Below are positions 23,811 to 32,729 of a stretch of 39,151 bases of DNA, in pieces (within the stretch, counting starts at the first letter, position 1; the number at the start of each line of letters is the position of its first letter). Both the position numbers and the translations under genes were made by a program. The notes below the pieces were generated by a model that saw only the letters and a program-made list of their open reading frames with translations, was not told where the DNA came from and ran no database searches. Source of the DNA: Paenibacillus sinensis. GTDB taxonomy: Bacteria; Bacillota; Bacilli; Paenibacillales; Paenibacillaceae. Location: NCBI RefSeq assembly GCF_019904155.1, contig NZ_JAHCMB010000231.1, positions 332 through 39,482 on the forward strand, written 5' to 3'.

Positions 23811-24992
23811 TTATAAAGATAAGGGGGGTAAATTATAGGTAAAATGGATCTTCTGTTCTTTAACAAATGAAGTCCACTCAAATGAAAGCGCATCCCCCGA
23901 ACGTCCGGCATAGCTTAGCCCGTCTCCTGGATAATCGATCTCGGTATCCGGATAAGCCTCCAGCCATGCCTGATCTTCCGCGCTCAGGAGTTCATGGTAC
24001 AGCATAACGCTGACGCCGGTTCTGCGGTCAATCAGGAATAAAGTTCCTTTTTGGAATGCCCGTACCAGCACAAAGTCTGTATCAATGGCCTCCACTGCGT
24101 AAGCGTCGTCGACGCCGGTTATTTCCGCCAGATTGTAGGTTTTATAGATATGGCCGTCCGGATTGACGAGTCTTAAGGTACTCCCGCCCATCATCACCAG
24201 ATTGCCCTGGAAGGCAAAGACATCCTCTTTGAGGCCGGTCATGCGCGGGTTCCAATAATGGGTGACGCCCTGGCGGTTGACAGAGCCTTCATACATCAGC
24301 AGACGCCAACGGGTATTGCTTAAGTGGGGCTCTCCGCTGACATTATGAATGTCGATGGCATAGCTCGCCTCATTGATTCTTCGCGCGGACATGCTGACCC
24401 AGTCCAGACCGGAGGCTTGAATGGCCCCTGCGAGACGGGGAATCATGCCGCTCCGGCCGCTGTACAGCACACCGTGTTCCCGGTTCAGCCAGAACAGCTG
24501 CCGGTCTGCCTGGGTAAGGACATACCTGGAGGTATAGGGAATGGAGAACGTGCTTCCCCCTTTCCAGGAAATCGGCATTCCGAACGCCTTGGAGAAGAGC
24601 TTGTCAGATACGTATGTCACACCGCTTCGGACCAGGGTCTCGCCGCCCAACATGATCACGCTGCCGGAGGCGGTGTAGGCTTTGGCCTGGCCCGGCTTGA
24701 GGCTGACCGCCTGATATAGTCCGGTAACCTCCAGACTTCGTTTATCCGGATTCCACAGAAGCTGCAAATCCATAAAGGAGGAGAGATCTCTTAGAGGAAT
24801 GTATAACGTTCCATTCTCGCGAAATCCCGAATGATCGAGCGTAACTTCATTCGTGGAGGCAGTGCTCTGCGCAGAGAGAGTGGATGATAGGGCGGGCGCG
24901 GCTCCTGCCGGGGCCGGGACATACAGCAGCAGTGCCAGGCTGGATACCGCAGCCAGAGCGGAGGTCATACGAAAGATTCGGTTTCGGATCAT
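23811..24992 (-). CDS. Exported protein with copper amine oxidase-like stalk domain
   Basis: The 393-residue product has a signal peptide (about 1-32, ending PAGA-AP). A stalk domain of the copper amine oxidase N-terminal type follows (about 48-150: two strand-helix repeats around TLYIPLRDLSSFM and VTYVSDKLFSKAFG). These domains are common in surface proteins of Paenibacillus and carry no oxidase activity themselves. The rest (about 165-393) has repeated beta-strands suggestive of a propeller or sandwich, ending in YNLPPLSL, and is not recognised. Its function is unknown; the location should be the cell surface or medium. The start follows AAGAGGT at about 12 bases. Confidence 0.78.
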   Translation of the reverse strand: MIRNRIFRMTSALAAVSSLALLLYVPAPAGAAPALSSTLSAQSTASTNEVTLDHSGFRENGTLYIPLRDLSSFMDLQLLWNPDKRSLEVTGLYQAVSLKPGQAKAYTASGSVIMLGGETLVRSGVTYVSDKLFSKAFGMPISWKGGSTFSIPYTSRYVLTQADRQLFWLNREHGVLYSGRSGMIPRLAGAIQASGLDWVSMSARRINEASYAIDIHNVSGEPHLSNTRWRLLMYEGSVNRQGVTHYWNPRMTGLKEDVFAFQGNLVMMGGSTLRLVNPDGHIYKTYNLAEITGVDDAYAVEAIDTDFVLVRAFQKGTLFLIDRRTGVSVMLYHELLSAEDQAWLEAYPDTEIDYPGDGLSYAGRSGDALSFEWTSFVKEQKIHFTYNLPPLSL

Positions 24993-25120
24993 AAGCAGGT
25001 TTTACCTCTTTTCCGTCTCCGGATCGTTCCGGAGCATGTATAGGGATCATCATTATTAAGACGATGTTAACTGTAAAAAAGTTGCAGTTTTTTGCCGGCC
25101 GAGGGGCAACGCCCGCGCAA

Positions 25121-25155
25121 AAGCCCCTCCGCCATCAGGCCTATAGGAGGGGCTT
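25121..25155 (-). terminator. Terminator downstream of the 3-methyladenine glycosylase gene
   Basis: A perfect 10-bp stem AAGCCCCTCC/GGAGGGGCTT (25121-25130 with 25146-25155) runs into four T on the minus strand. It lies about 120 bases after the glycosylase stop. The plus side also has a short T-rich tail. Confidence 0.6.
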
Positions 25156-25274
25156 CTTCGAAATATAAAAACGCACAGTACCATAAATACACCCGTCAAG
25201 CGTTAACCGCTGGATCTATTTATGTTTCTACCCGCCTGGAAGCAGCCGAAATGCAGCGGCCCTCTGCATTTTTG

Positions 25275-25940
25275 CTATGTCCAGAGGAAGGTTTCGGCGT
25301 CAGGATCATGGACAGAGACGTAAGGGTTATCCCTGAGATAGAAGCGCCAGGGCAGCTGCGCATACTCTTCAGCATAGGCGATGTTGATGCGGGGAGCCTG
25401 GACGGCACCCGGCGCGCGGGGATCGCCGCCGCATTCCAGCCAGAGCGGACCGCCAGGTTGGTCAATGCGAAGCCCATTCAGGCTCCGGTCGATCCGGAGC
25501 GCCTTCGCCAGCTTGCCTGGCCCTCCCGACAGATCGGAGGGCTTCCGGATGGCCGTTCCCCGGTTGGCGGCCATCAACGATGCGTCCCGGGGAGTCAGCG
25601 GCTCCACGGCGCGAATCAGGACGGCGTGAGGGTTATCCGCCTCCGCCGTCACCACATTGAAGCAATTATGCATGCCGTAAATGAGGTATACATAAGCCGT
25701 TCCTCCGGCGCTGAACATCGGCTCCGTCCGTTCGGTCCGTCTTCCGCCGTAGGCATGACTGCCTTTATCCTCGGCTCCGCCATAGCTCTCCGTCTCCACG
25801 ATCATGCAGCGGATATCACCGTCCTCAGTGCGTCGAACTAGATGTTTCCCGAGCAGCAGAGGGGCGGCCTGAAGCGCGGGCAGGGTATAGAAAGAGGCCG
25901 GCAGCGGGCTGCCGGGAATGAAACGCAGATCCAAATCCAT
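25275..25940 (-). CDS. DNA-3-methyladenine glycosylase (MPG/AAG family)
   Basis: The enzyme removes alkylated and deaminated purines from DNA, the first step of base-excision repair. The 221-residue product has the MPG signature: VETESYGG with the catalytic glutamate, SHAYGG, RTERTEPMFSAGGTAYVYLIYGMH and NVVT, plus the family LIRAVEP and GGPGKLAKAL motifs. B. subtilis YxlJ is of the same family. The start is the ATG at 25940, 12 bases after AAGGAGG. The longer frame to 26075 would add 45 residues with no family similarity. No DNA-repair gene is beside it. Confidence 0.9.
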   Translation of the reverse strand: MDLDLRFIPGSPLPASFYTLPALQAAPLLLGKHLVRRTEDGDIRCMIVETESYGGAEDKGSHAYGGRRTERTEPMFSAGGTAYVYLIYGMHNCFNVVTAEADNPHAVLIRAVEPLTPRDASLMAANRGTAIRKPSDLSGGPGKLAKALRIDRSLNGLRIDQPGGPLWLECGGDPRAPGAVQAPRINIAYAEEYAQLPWRFYLRDNPYVSVHDPDAETFLWT

Positions 25941-26101
25941 AGAGCAGAGAGGCACCTCCTTGAAGCGGACGGGCGCAGGCCCGCCTCTGCCGGGCATGAA
26001 GATTCGCTCCTGACAATAATTCGCTCCTAAACATACAATGGCTCTATGGTAACTGTTCCTCCAGGCCGTTGGCAAGCGTCCGTCCTAGGGAACGCCGGAA
26101 T

Positions 26102-26276
26102 CCGTCAAGCTCTGCCGTCAACCGCCGAGCGTCCACAAGCGCCTGTTAACGCACCTAATAACTGTCAAGACACGCCCGTTATCCGGCAACCATATGCGAA
26201 GCGCCCGTCAGGGCATCAGCCAAGCCTCGCCGCTACCCGTCAAGCCTCTTCGTCCCTCCGCCAATCGCCGTCAAGC
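26102..26276. repeat. Dispersed short repeats of the type CCGTCAAG
   Basis: CCGTCAA or a one-base variant occurs at about 26102, 26115, 26163, 26206, 26237 and 26268, in a 374-base gap (25941-26314) that holds no convincing gene. The minus strand reads CTTGACGG. Spacing is irregular (13 to 48 bases), so it is neither a tandem array nor a CRISPR. Some copies contain TTGAC like a -35 box, but no good -10 elements follow. Confidence 0.5.
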
Positions 26277-26314
26277 GGGATAAGGCTTGCGGCAGCCGGC
26301 CAGCGCGTGCCTTG

Positions 26315-28390
26315 TTAATTCAGCCACCAGCGCTTCAGATCGCCCCACCAGGAGTGGCTCTCCTCCGTGTCTTCCTTGGCGCCAGTTGCGTTCTTGCCCG
26401 CCTCCTCCGCCGGCTGTCCTTTTCCGTGCCGGTCGCAGATTTCGGTCGGCTCCGTTCCCGCGATAAAGGTCTCTAGCACTTTGTCCGGGCATGAGGCGGT
26501 CGCCAGCTTGCCGCTTTCCGGATCGATATAGACGCTGACCACGCCATCCGGAATCGTGAAAATCTTCGGCGGCACATTCTCCAGCGCCGTCTCCGTATAC
26601 TGGGCAAAGATCGGAGCGGCCCTCCGGGCCTCCGTCGTTGTAATGTCGCGCCCTTTGTCGTACCCGACCCACACTGCGGTCGCAAGCTCCGGCGTGAAGC
26701 CGACCATCCACGCATCCGTGTCCGTCGTGCCGGTCTTGCCCGCTACAGGCCGCTTGATAAGCGAAGCGACGCGGTTGCCCGTGCCTCCCGTCTCGAATAC
26801 GCCCTCCATCAGCCGGGTCAGCACATAAGCCGCTGCCGGCGACACGATGCTCTCCCCCTGAGCCTGCGGAGCTTCATACCGCACATTTCCCTGCGCATCC
26901 GTAATTTTAAGAATCGAGGTAGCCGGCATCTTGACGCCGCCGTTCCCGATCACCGCGAAGGCGCCAGCCATTTCCAGCGGGCTGACGGGCGAGGCGCCGA
27001 GCGCCAGCGACGGGACATCGACCAGCGGGCTGTCGATACCCATTTTTCGAGCCATTTCGATAACTTTCTCCGTGCCCACCTTCATGATCGTATTGACCGC
27101 GTAAATATTGTCGGAGGCCGCGATCGCCTGGCGCATGTTGATTTCACCAAGGTATTTATCCCCGAAATTTCGGGGCTGGTACGTCTTGCGGTTATTGTCG
27201 TAATGGAACAGGGTCGGCTGGCTGTTGAACACGGTAAGACCGGTCATCGCCTTTTCCGACAATGCGGTCAGATACATGATCGGCTTGAAGGACGATCCAG
27301 GCTGGCGCGTCGTGGCCAGAACATGGTTGAACTGGTTGGTCCGGTAATTAACGCCGCCGACCATCGCTTTGATAAATCCGGTTCTCGGGTCGATTGACAC
27401 GAGACCTGTCTCCAGGCCACCGGCTCCGTCCATCCCATGGGCCACCGCCTGCTCGGCCGCCGCCTGCATGTCCGGGTCCAGCGTGGTATAAATGTTCAAG
27501 CCGTCCATCTCCAGCTCGTCCTGACTCATGCCGAGCAGCTTGGCTGCTTCTGCACCGACGTAGTCGCGGAAGTATGGGGCGGTCAGGGAAGCGGCCTGCT
27601 CTCCCCGCGGCTTCAGGTTCCACTGCTCCGCTTCGGCCTGGTCGGCCTCGGCCTGCGTGATTTCACCAAGGTCGACCATGGCCGCGAGAACGATGTGCTG
27701 ACGCTTCCTGGCGTTATCCGGATGGGTGTATGGCGAATAATAAGTCGGTCCCTTAGGAATGCCGGCCAGAAGCGCACTCTCGGCCAGATCAAGCGAAGCC
27801 GCCGGTTTGCCGAAATACATCTCGGAAGCCGCATCTATCCCGTAGGCGCCGTGACCGTAATAGATTTCATTCAGGTACATGCGAAGAATGTCGTCCTTGC
27901 TGTACTTCATTTCAAGCTGAAGCGTGTACATCGCCTCCTTTGCCTTACGGGTCCAGGTCTTCTCATGCGACAGGTACAGATTGCGTGCCAGCTGTTGGGT
28001 TAGCGTGCTTGCGCCCTGGGAGCGGCTCCCGTTCTCCAGATTGACAAGGACCGCACGGCCCATGCTTCTGAAGTTGAAGCCGGTATGCTCGTAGAACTTG
28101 CGGTCCTCGACAGCGAGTGTGGCCTGGATCAGCAGGGGAGAAATCTCCTTTAATCCCACGGGATGATGGCTCCGATTGTCAGGGGAGAAGACAGTCAGCA
28201 CATTTCCTCTGGCGTCCAGCAAGCGGGAACGGGTATCCTCAGGCACCTTCGGCAGATCTTTATGATATAGATACCCCAGCAGCGCAGCGGAGAACAGAAG
28301 CAGGAAGACGGCGGCGCCCAGAATCAGCCGGAAGATTCGGCGCAGCCGGCTTTTGCGGCGTGATGACGGGCCTTGGGACTGAAGCGGCAT
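26315..28390 (-). CDS. pbpG: Class A penicillin-binding protein, PbpG (PBP2D)-like
   Basis: This bifunctional enzyme polymerises glycan strands and cross-links peptides outside the membrane. The 691-residue protein has a basic N-terminus and one membrane anchor (about 20-42). A GT51 domain has the catalytic E95 in VEDRKFYEH and the conserved GASTLTQQLARN. The transpeptidase has SSFK (S366-K369), SDN (426-428) and KTGT (552-555). Its length equals that of B. subtilis PbpG, a sporulation-linked PBP, and ywhD is nearby as in B. subtilis, so the symbol is likely but not certain against PbpF. The C-terminal tail is charged and ends in a Trp-rich stretch. The ATG has AAAGGAG 10 bases upstream. Confidence 0.88.
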   Translation of the reverse strand: MPLQSQGPSSRRKSRLRRIFRLILGAAVFLLLFSAALLGYLYHKDLPKVPEDTRSRLLDARGNVLTVFSPDNRSHHPVGLKEISPLLIQATLAVEDRKFYEHTGFNFRSMGRAVLVNLENGSRSQGASTLTQQLARNLYLSHEKTWTRKAKEAMYTLQLEMKYSKDDILRMYLNEIYYGHGAYGIDAASEMYFGKPAASLDLAESALLAGIPKGPTYYSPYTHPDNARKRQHIVLAAMVDLGEITQAEADQAEAEQWNLKPRGEQAASLTAPYFRDYVGAEAAKLLGMSQDELEMDGLNIYTTLDPDMQAAAEQAVAHGMDGAGGLETGLVSIDPRTGFIKAMVGGVNYRTNQFNHVLATTRQPGSSFKPIMYLTALSEKAMTGLTVFNSQPTLFHYDNNRKTYQPRNFGDKYLGEINMRQAIAASDNIYAVNTIMKVGTEKVIEMARKMGIDSPLVDVPSLALGASPVSPLEMAGAFAVIGNGGVKMPATSILKITDAQGNVRYEAPQAQGESIVSPAAAYVLTRLMEGVFETGGTGNRVASLIKRPVAGKTGTTDTDAWMVGFTPELATAVWVGYDKGRDITTTEARRAAPIFAQYTETALENVPPKIFTIPDGVVSVYIDPESGKLATASCPDKVLETFIAGTEPTEICDRHGKGQPAEEAGKNATGAKEDTEESHSWWGDLKRWWLN

Positions 28391-28635
28391 GGAAACCAGG
28401 CTCCTTTATCGTGAAAATGGTGGGTTTGCATTCAGGGTCTTTTTTACCATTATGGGGAAGGAAAAGCCGGGATATTCATGCGGCAGCGGGTAGATTCCGG
28501 CATGGAATGCGAGCGATCTGTAATTGAAAGTGAAGATTTTGATCCCTTTTTGTGATCTTTGGCGGTGGATGCCCCTGGCGGGAATACGATATACCTGAAA
28601 AGGGACAGGGTAATGAATAATAGGAGGCGAATTGG

Positions 28636-29808
28636 ATGAACAAGATGAATGTACGCAAAATGAACATGCTGCTTGCTGCCGCGCTGGCCATCCTGCTGGC
28701 GCTCCCCGGATGGAGCTTTGGAGCTTCGGCAGTGAAAGCGGCCCAGGCTCCGGCCTCTGAAACCGGTGATCACGGACTGCTGAAGAGCCTTCAAGAGAAA
28801 GAGCTGAAGGCTGGCTCCGGGCCGCTTGCCTTCAACGATATTGAGTTTCTCAGCGCCACTACGGGCCGGGCGGCCGGGAACGGGTTCCTGATCGGGACCT
28901 CCGACGCCGGCCACACTTTTCAGACGATTTATGAAGGACAGTGGTCCTTCAGCGATATCGATTTTCCCGATAATGTATACGGCTGGGCGCTGGCGTCGCT
29001 TGAGCAGGGGGAGACGGGCCGTTATCTGATCGCGACGCCGGACGGCGGTTCTCACTGGAAACGGCTGTCGGATCACCCCGTGACCTTCGGCCGCGTCGAT
29101 TTCAGCGACCGTCTTCACGGCTTCGCTTACGACTGGGCCTTCGTCTACTACACAAGTGACGGCGGCAAGACTTGGAGCAAGCTGACGACGCCGGCCAATA
29201 CCCGCGGCGCCTACTTTGCCAGCAGAAGCACAGGCTGGGCGGTGACGGTGGCGGCGGGAGACGGATACCGCATCATGAAGACGACGAACGGAGGCAAGAC
29301 CTGGAAGACGACGCTGAAGTCGTCCTTTGATGATCCGGGTTACGCCGAGGTGTATGCGAGCGGCAATCAAGTCTGGGCGGTTCTGTATGGAGGATTTGGG
29401 ATGTCTCAGACCTCCTATTCCCTCTACGCAAGCGGGGATGGCGGTGCCAGCTGGCGGCGTGTCATCGCCCAGTCCACGGCAGGCGGCGGCCCGGCCCCGG
29501 GCAGCGGCAAGAGCGGACTTCCGAAGGGGCCGGTCTCGGGCAAGCCGGGAAATATGCAGCTGGCGGGCGGAGGAGCCTTCCTGCTGGGCTACTCGCCGGC
29601 CGGCGAAGAAATCGGCGTAGGACGGTCCTATGACGCCGGCAAGACGTGGAGCAATCTGCCGGGAATCCCGGGCTATGACGGCAAAATTTCGTTCACCGGA
29701 GCGAAGAGCGGCTGGCTTGCCGACAGAGGCCCGGACGGTTCCTCGCTGTACATGACGCAGGACGGCGGAGCGACCTGGAAGCTGAAATTCAGATTTGCCG
29801 CCAAGTAA
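28636..29808 (+). CDS. Exported Asp-box (BNR-type) beta-propeller protein
   Basis: The 390-residue product has a signal peptide (about 1-30). Seven Asp-box motifs (S/T-x-D-x-G-x-T/S-W type) lie at about 88-95, 134-141, 173-180, 217-223, 266-273, 331-338 and 374-381, for example TSDGGKTW and TQDGGATW. This predicts a seven-bladed propeller like the YCF48/BNR proteins. An insert rich in Gly, Pro and Ser (about 282-306) sits between blades five and six. No sialidase active site is evident, so the role is unknown, perhaps binding. The ATG has TAGGAGG 8 bases upstream. Two terminators follow. Confidence 0.85.
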   Translation: MNKMNVRKMNMLLAAALAILLALPGWSFGASAVKAAQAPASETGDHGLLKSLQEKELKAGSGPLAFNDIEFLSATTGRAAGNGFLIGTSDAGHTFQTIYEGQWSFSDIDFPDNVYGWALASLEQGETGRYLIATPDGGSHWKRLSDHPVTFGRVDFSDRLHGFAYDWAFVYYTSDGGKTWSKLTTPANTRGAYFASRSTGWAVTVAAGDGYRIMKTTNGGKTWKTTLKSSFDDPGYAEVYASGNQVWAVLYGGFGMSQTSYSLYASGDGGASWRRVIAQSTAGGGPAPGSGKSGLPKGPVSGKPGNMQLAGGGAFLLGYSPAGEEIGVGRSYDAGKTWSNLPGIPGYDGKISFTGAKSGWLADRGPDGSSLYMTQDGGATWKLKFRFAAK

Positions 29809-29876
29809 GCTTGATGTCTGATTGACTTTAAGCAGACGGATGCCGCTCAATAGGAAAATATCGTCAACCAAGCAGG

Positions 29877-29906
29877 GCCGCCATCCCCCCGGGGAGGGCG
29901 GCTTTT
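29877..29906 (+). terminator. First terminator after the propeller gene
   Basis: GCCGCC/GGCGGC (29877-29882 with 29897-29902), with an inner TCCCC/GGGGA, is followed by TTTT. Confidence 0.8.
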
Positions 29907-29922
29907 GTATTATCAGGCTTAT

Positions 29923-29958
29923 CAGGTCGGCCGGTTATTGCCGGTTGGCCTGTTTTTT
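29923..29958 (+). terminator. Second, tandem terminator
   Basis: A 12-bp stem with some G-T pairs (29923-29934 with 29941-29952) and a TTATTG loop is followed by six T. Together with the previous hairpin it should give near-complete termination. The remaining 210 bases to 30168 hold no gene. Confidence 0.85.
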
Positions 29959-30168
29959 GACTGTTTGACGATGGCGGGCCAGGCCGGGAAAATGCGGCGG
30001 CTATTTCAGGGAAACGGCAATTGTGCATTCGGAGATTCCCAGGTACCGGCGGGCTTCGCGTTATCCCCGTCCGTATGTTAAAATTCTACATAATCAACAA
30101 GCGCCCGCAGATCGCCTCCGTTGCTGGAGTGCGGCCGCTATATAACAATCCAGGGGAGGACCACATAA

Positions 30169-31026
30169 ATGAGCTTTCGGGTATCCGCAGTGCAGTACCA
30201 TTTGCATACCATCGCTTCATTTGAAGAGTTCGCTGCCCAAGTTGAGCATTATATCCGGACGGCGGAGGAATTCGCCGCCGATTTCATTTTATTCCCCGAG
30301 TTTTTGACTACTCAGCTTATGTCCATTGGAGATGATCAGGGCCGGGCACTTGGCATAGAGAATTTGCCGGACTTTACCGATCGCTACCGGGAGATGTTCG
30401 CCGGCTTCGCCCGGAAATACGGGGTCCATATTATCGGGGGCACCCATGTGCTGAGACGCAACGGGAAGCTGTACAATGTTGCGCATCTTTTTTATCCCGA
30501 CGGACAAATCAAGGAGCAGGCCAAGCTGCACATTACCCCTGCCGAGGTCGAAGGCTGGAACATGGGGGCGGGAGAAGGCCTTGAGGTCTTTCAGACGGAA
30601 AAAGGCACGATAGCCATGCTCACCTGCTATGACATCGAGTTCCCGGAAATCGTGCGGATGGCGAGAGCCAAAGGCGCGGACGTGATCTTTTGTCCATCCT
30701 GCACAGACGACCGCCACGGCTTCCACCGGGTGCGGTATACAAGTCATGCCCGGGCGATCGAGAATCAGATCTACGTGGTGCTGACGGGAACGGTCGGTTC
30801 CCTGCCTACGGTCGATCTCATGCGGGCGAATTTCGGACAGGCGGCTATCATTACGCCTAACGATATTCCGTTCCCTCCGAAGGGACTGCTGGCTGAAGGC
30901 GAGATTAACGGCGATATGATCGTTACGGCCGATCTGGATTTGGAGCTGCTGTACCGTGTGCGGGAACGGGGCTCGGTTACGACCTGGCGTGACCGGAGAA
31001 CCGATTTGTATACGGATTGGAACTAG
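30169..31026 (+). CDS. Carbon-nitrogen hydrolase (nitrilase superfamily)
   Basis: The 285-residue product is an amidase-type member of the nitrilase superfamily. The catalytic triad is visible: E44 (FPEFL), K119 (KLHITP) and the nucleophile C153 (TCYDIEFPE). The substrate is probably an omega-amide, N-carbamoyl or other C-N bond compound and cannot be given. The ATG has GGGGAGGA 8 bases upstream. An acetyltransferase gene begins 13 bases after its stop. In B. subtilis YhcX a hydrolase of this family and a GNAT domain are fused in one protein, so the neighbour probably works with it. Confidence 0.88.
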   Translation: MSFRVSAVQYHLHTIASFEEFAAQVEHYIRTAEEFAADFILFPEFLTTQLMSIGDDQGRALGIENLPDFTDRYREMFAGFARKYGVHIIGGTHVLRRNGKLYNVAHLFYPDGQIKEQAKLHITPAEVEGWNMGAGEGLEVFQTEKGTIAMLTCYDIEFPEIVRMARAKGADVIFCPSCTDDRHGFHRVRYTSHARAIENQIYVVLTGTVGSLPTVDLMRANFGQAAIITPNDIPFPPKGLLAEGEINGDMIVTADLDLELLYRVRERGSVTTWRDRRTDLYTDWN

Positions 31027-31039
31027 GAGGAAGATACGG

Positions 31040-31705
31040 ATGTACCGAAAGGCCTTTTATGCCATGGACCGCGCCACGCCGGTTCCGGCTCTGATCCGCA
31101 ATTACGGTGAGGCCGATTTTGCCGGACTTATCGAGATTCAGTCCGAAGCGTTCCCGCCGCCTTACCCGAGCGATTTATGGTGGAATGAGGAGCAGCTTGC
31201 GAGCCATACCGCCCATTTTCCCGAGGGCGCGCTCTGCATCGAGGTGAACGGCGAGCTGGCCGGCTCCGTTACCTCTCTGCTTATGCACTACCGGCCCTTG
31301 GGCAAGGCGCACTCCTGGTCGGAGGTAACGGATGACGGCTATATCCGGAATCATAGGCCGGATGGGAACTCGCTGTACGTCGCCGACATCTGCGTCCGGC
31401 CGACATACCGGAAGCTGGGGCTCGGACGGGAGCTGATCGCCTCTCTGTACCATGTCGTTGTGCAGCTGGGGCTGGATCGGCTGTTGGGAGCCGGACGGAT
31501 GCCGGGCTATCACCGGCACGCCGCAGGGATGACGGCAGAGCGGTATTTGGAAGAGGTGGTAGCCGGTCGTCTGCAGGACCCGGTCATCACCTTTCTTCTG
31601 CGGTGCGGCCGAACGCCGCTCGGCGTGGCCGAAAATTACATTGAGGATGAGGAGTCGCGGAATTACGCCGCACTGATGGAGTGGCGGAATCCTTTTAAGG
31701 CGTGA
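31040..31705 (+). CDS. GNAT N-acetyltransferase beside the hydrolase
   Basis: The 221-residue product has the GNAT motif A region YVADICVRPTYRKLGLGREL (about 113-132), with the R/K-x-x-G-L-G CoA loop. The N-terminal half carries an insert that fits substrate recognition. The start is the ATG at 31040, with TAGGAGG about 9 bases upstream. The longer frame from 30956 would overlap the hydrolase gene. It is co-transcribed with the hydrolase (13-base gap). The YhcX-type fusion of these two domains suggests a shared substrate, perhaps an amine that is acetylated and then hydrolysed, or the reverse. That is inference. Confidence 0.85.
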   Translation: MYRKAFYAMDRATPVPALIRNYGEADFAGLIEIQSEAFPPPYPSDLWWNEEQLASHTAHFPEGALCIEVNGELAGSVTSLLMHYRPLGKAHSWSEVTDDGYIRNHRPDGNSLYVADICVRPTYRKLGLGRELIASLYHVVVQLGLDRLLGAGRMPGYHRHAAGMTAERYLEEVVAGRLQDPVITFLLRCGRTPLGVAENYIEDEESRNYAALMEWRNPFKA

Positions 31706-31914
31706 GACGTATGTCCTGAGGCAGGGATGGGGCCGGGGCGCAGTCACCCCGTGTTGCTCATTCGGTGGAACTGGAACGGCTGCGTTCTATTTTCCGTGTC
31801 ATATTAATGAAAGAATTAAATGAAAGAATAATAATGAAGGAACCGGAAGAATCCGAAGAATCGGATAATTTCATCTATAGTAAATCTATCCTTAGGGGAG
31901 AGGTGGCAGCGCTG

Positions 31915-32583
31915 ATGAACTATACAAGAGTCAACGCCATTCAGGACCCGCTGTTCGCGGGGCTTCACAAGCTGATGTCGGATATTTTTCCGCCCGAGGA
32001 AGTGCTGGCCTTCGATCTGTGGGAGGAACCGCTTGAGGACCCTGGCATCCGGGTGTTCGTAGCGGTGCATGAAGGCGAGGTCGTAGGGGCGACCGAATAC
32101 CGGTATTACTCCGACTGGAACGTGGCGATGACCGATTTTACAATTATCGGACGGGAAGGACTCGGAATCGGACGCTTTCTCGCTCAGAATCGGATGAAGG
32201 ATCTGAATGCGCTGGCAGAGGAGAACGGCACGAAGCTTCTCGGCATGTTCGCCGAGATTTACGACCCCTATCGTGCGGATTACAGCTTCGGGGGCATCAA
32301 GCCGATGGACCCCTTTGTCCGCCGCGAAGTGCTGTCGCATCTCGGGTATAAGCGCATCGATTTCCCGTATGTCCATCCCTCCTGGCAAGGAGACGGAGAG
32401 GCTGTGAGCGGTCTTGACCTCTGCTTCATGCCCGGCGATGATGAGATGAGCCATATCCCGGCGGCGCTGGTGGCCGACTTCCTGACCCGCTATTACTCGG
32501 TGCTGCCGGACAAGCCGAAGGCCTGGGAGGATATGGTGGCGAGCCTGCGAACCCGGCAATCGATCACCCTGCTGCCTCTGTAG
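31915..32583 (+). CDS. GNAT-like acetyltransferase
   Basis: The 222-residue product has a GNAT core: VHEGEVVGATEYRYY (strands 2-3) and a CoA loop around GREGLGIGRFLA (about 79-90). The start is taken as the ATG at 31915, with AGGGGAGAGGTGG 8 bases upstream. The frame remains open upstream to 31765, with a Lys/Glu-rich, AT-rich stretch (about 31800-31890) that lacks a good ribosome site and codes for no obvious domain. Product and substrate are unknown. It is the third gene of the hydrolase-acetyltransferase group, separated by 209 bases, so it may have its own promoter. Confidence 0.75.
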   Translation: MNYTRVNAIQDPLFAGLHKLMSDIFPPEEVLAFDLWEEPLEDPGIRVFVAVHEGEVVGATEYRYYSDWNVAMTDFTIIGREGLGIGRFLAQNRMKDLNALAEENGTKLLGMFAEIYDPYRADYSFGGIKPMDPFVRREVLSHLGYKRIDFPYVHPSWQGDGEAVSGLDLCFMPGDDEMSHIPAALVADFLTRYYSVLPDKPKAWEDMVASLRTRQSITLLPL

Positions 32584-32632
32584 CAAGAGCCGCCTGAAGC
32601 GGCGATATCGCAATGTTCATGGAATCTGGCGA

Positions 32633-32661
32633 TTGAATTGCTCCGGCGAACTGGATATAGT
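32633..32661 (+). promoter_or_regulatory. ywiB-argS promoter
   Basis: TTGAAT (32633-32638), a 17-base spacer and TATAGT (32656-32661) lie about 70 bases before ywiB. There is no T-box element in the leader. Confidence 0.6.
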
Positions 32662-32729
32662 AGTACAATGGAAGATGTCCGTGCTTGATCGTGAAGGCGA
32701 AGCAGGCCAATGAAGTGGAGGTGCCCGAA

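Noticed and set aside
26102..26276. CCGTCAAG repeats as a CRISPR array
   Set aside because: Repeats are 7-9 bases with irregular spacing and no cas genes are present.
28450..29871. Minus-strand frame of 473 codons opposite the propeller gene
   Set aside because: The plus-strand gene has a signal peptide, ribosome site and Asp-boxes. The minus frame is Arg/Ala-rich low-information sequence.
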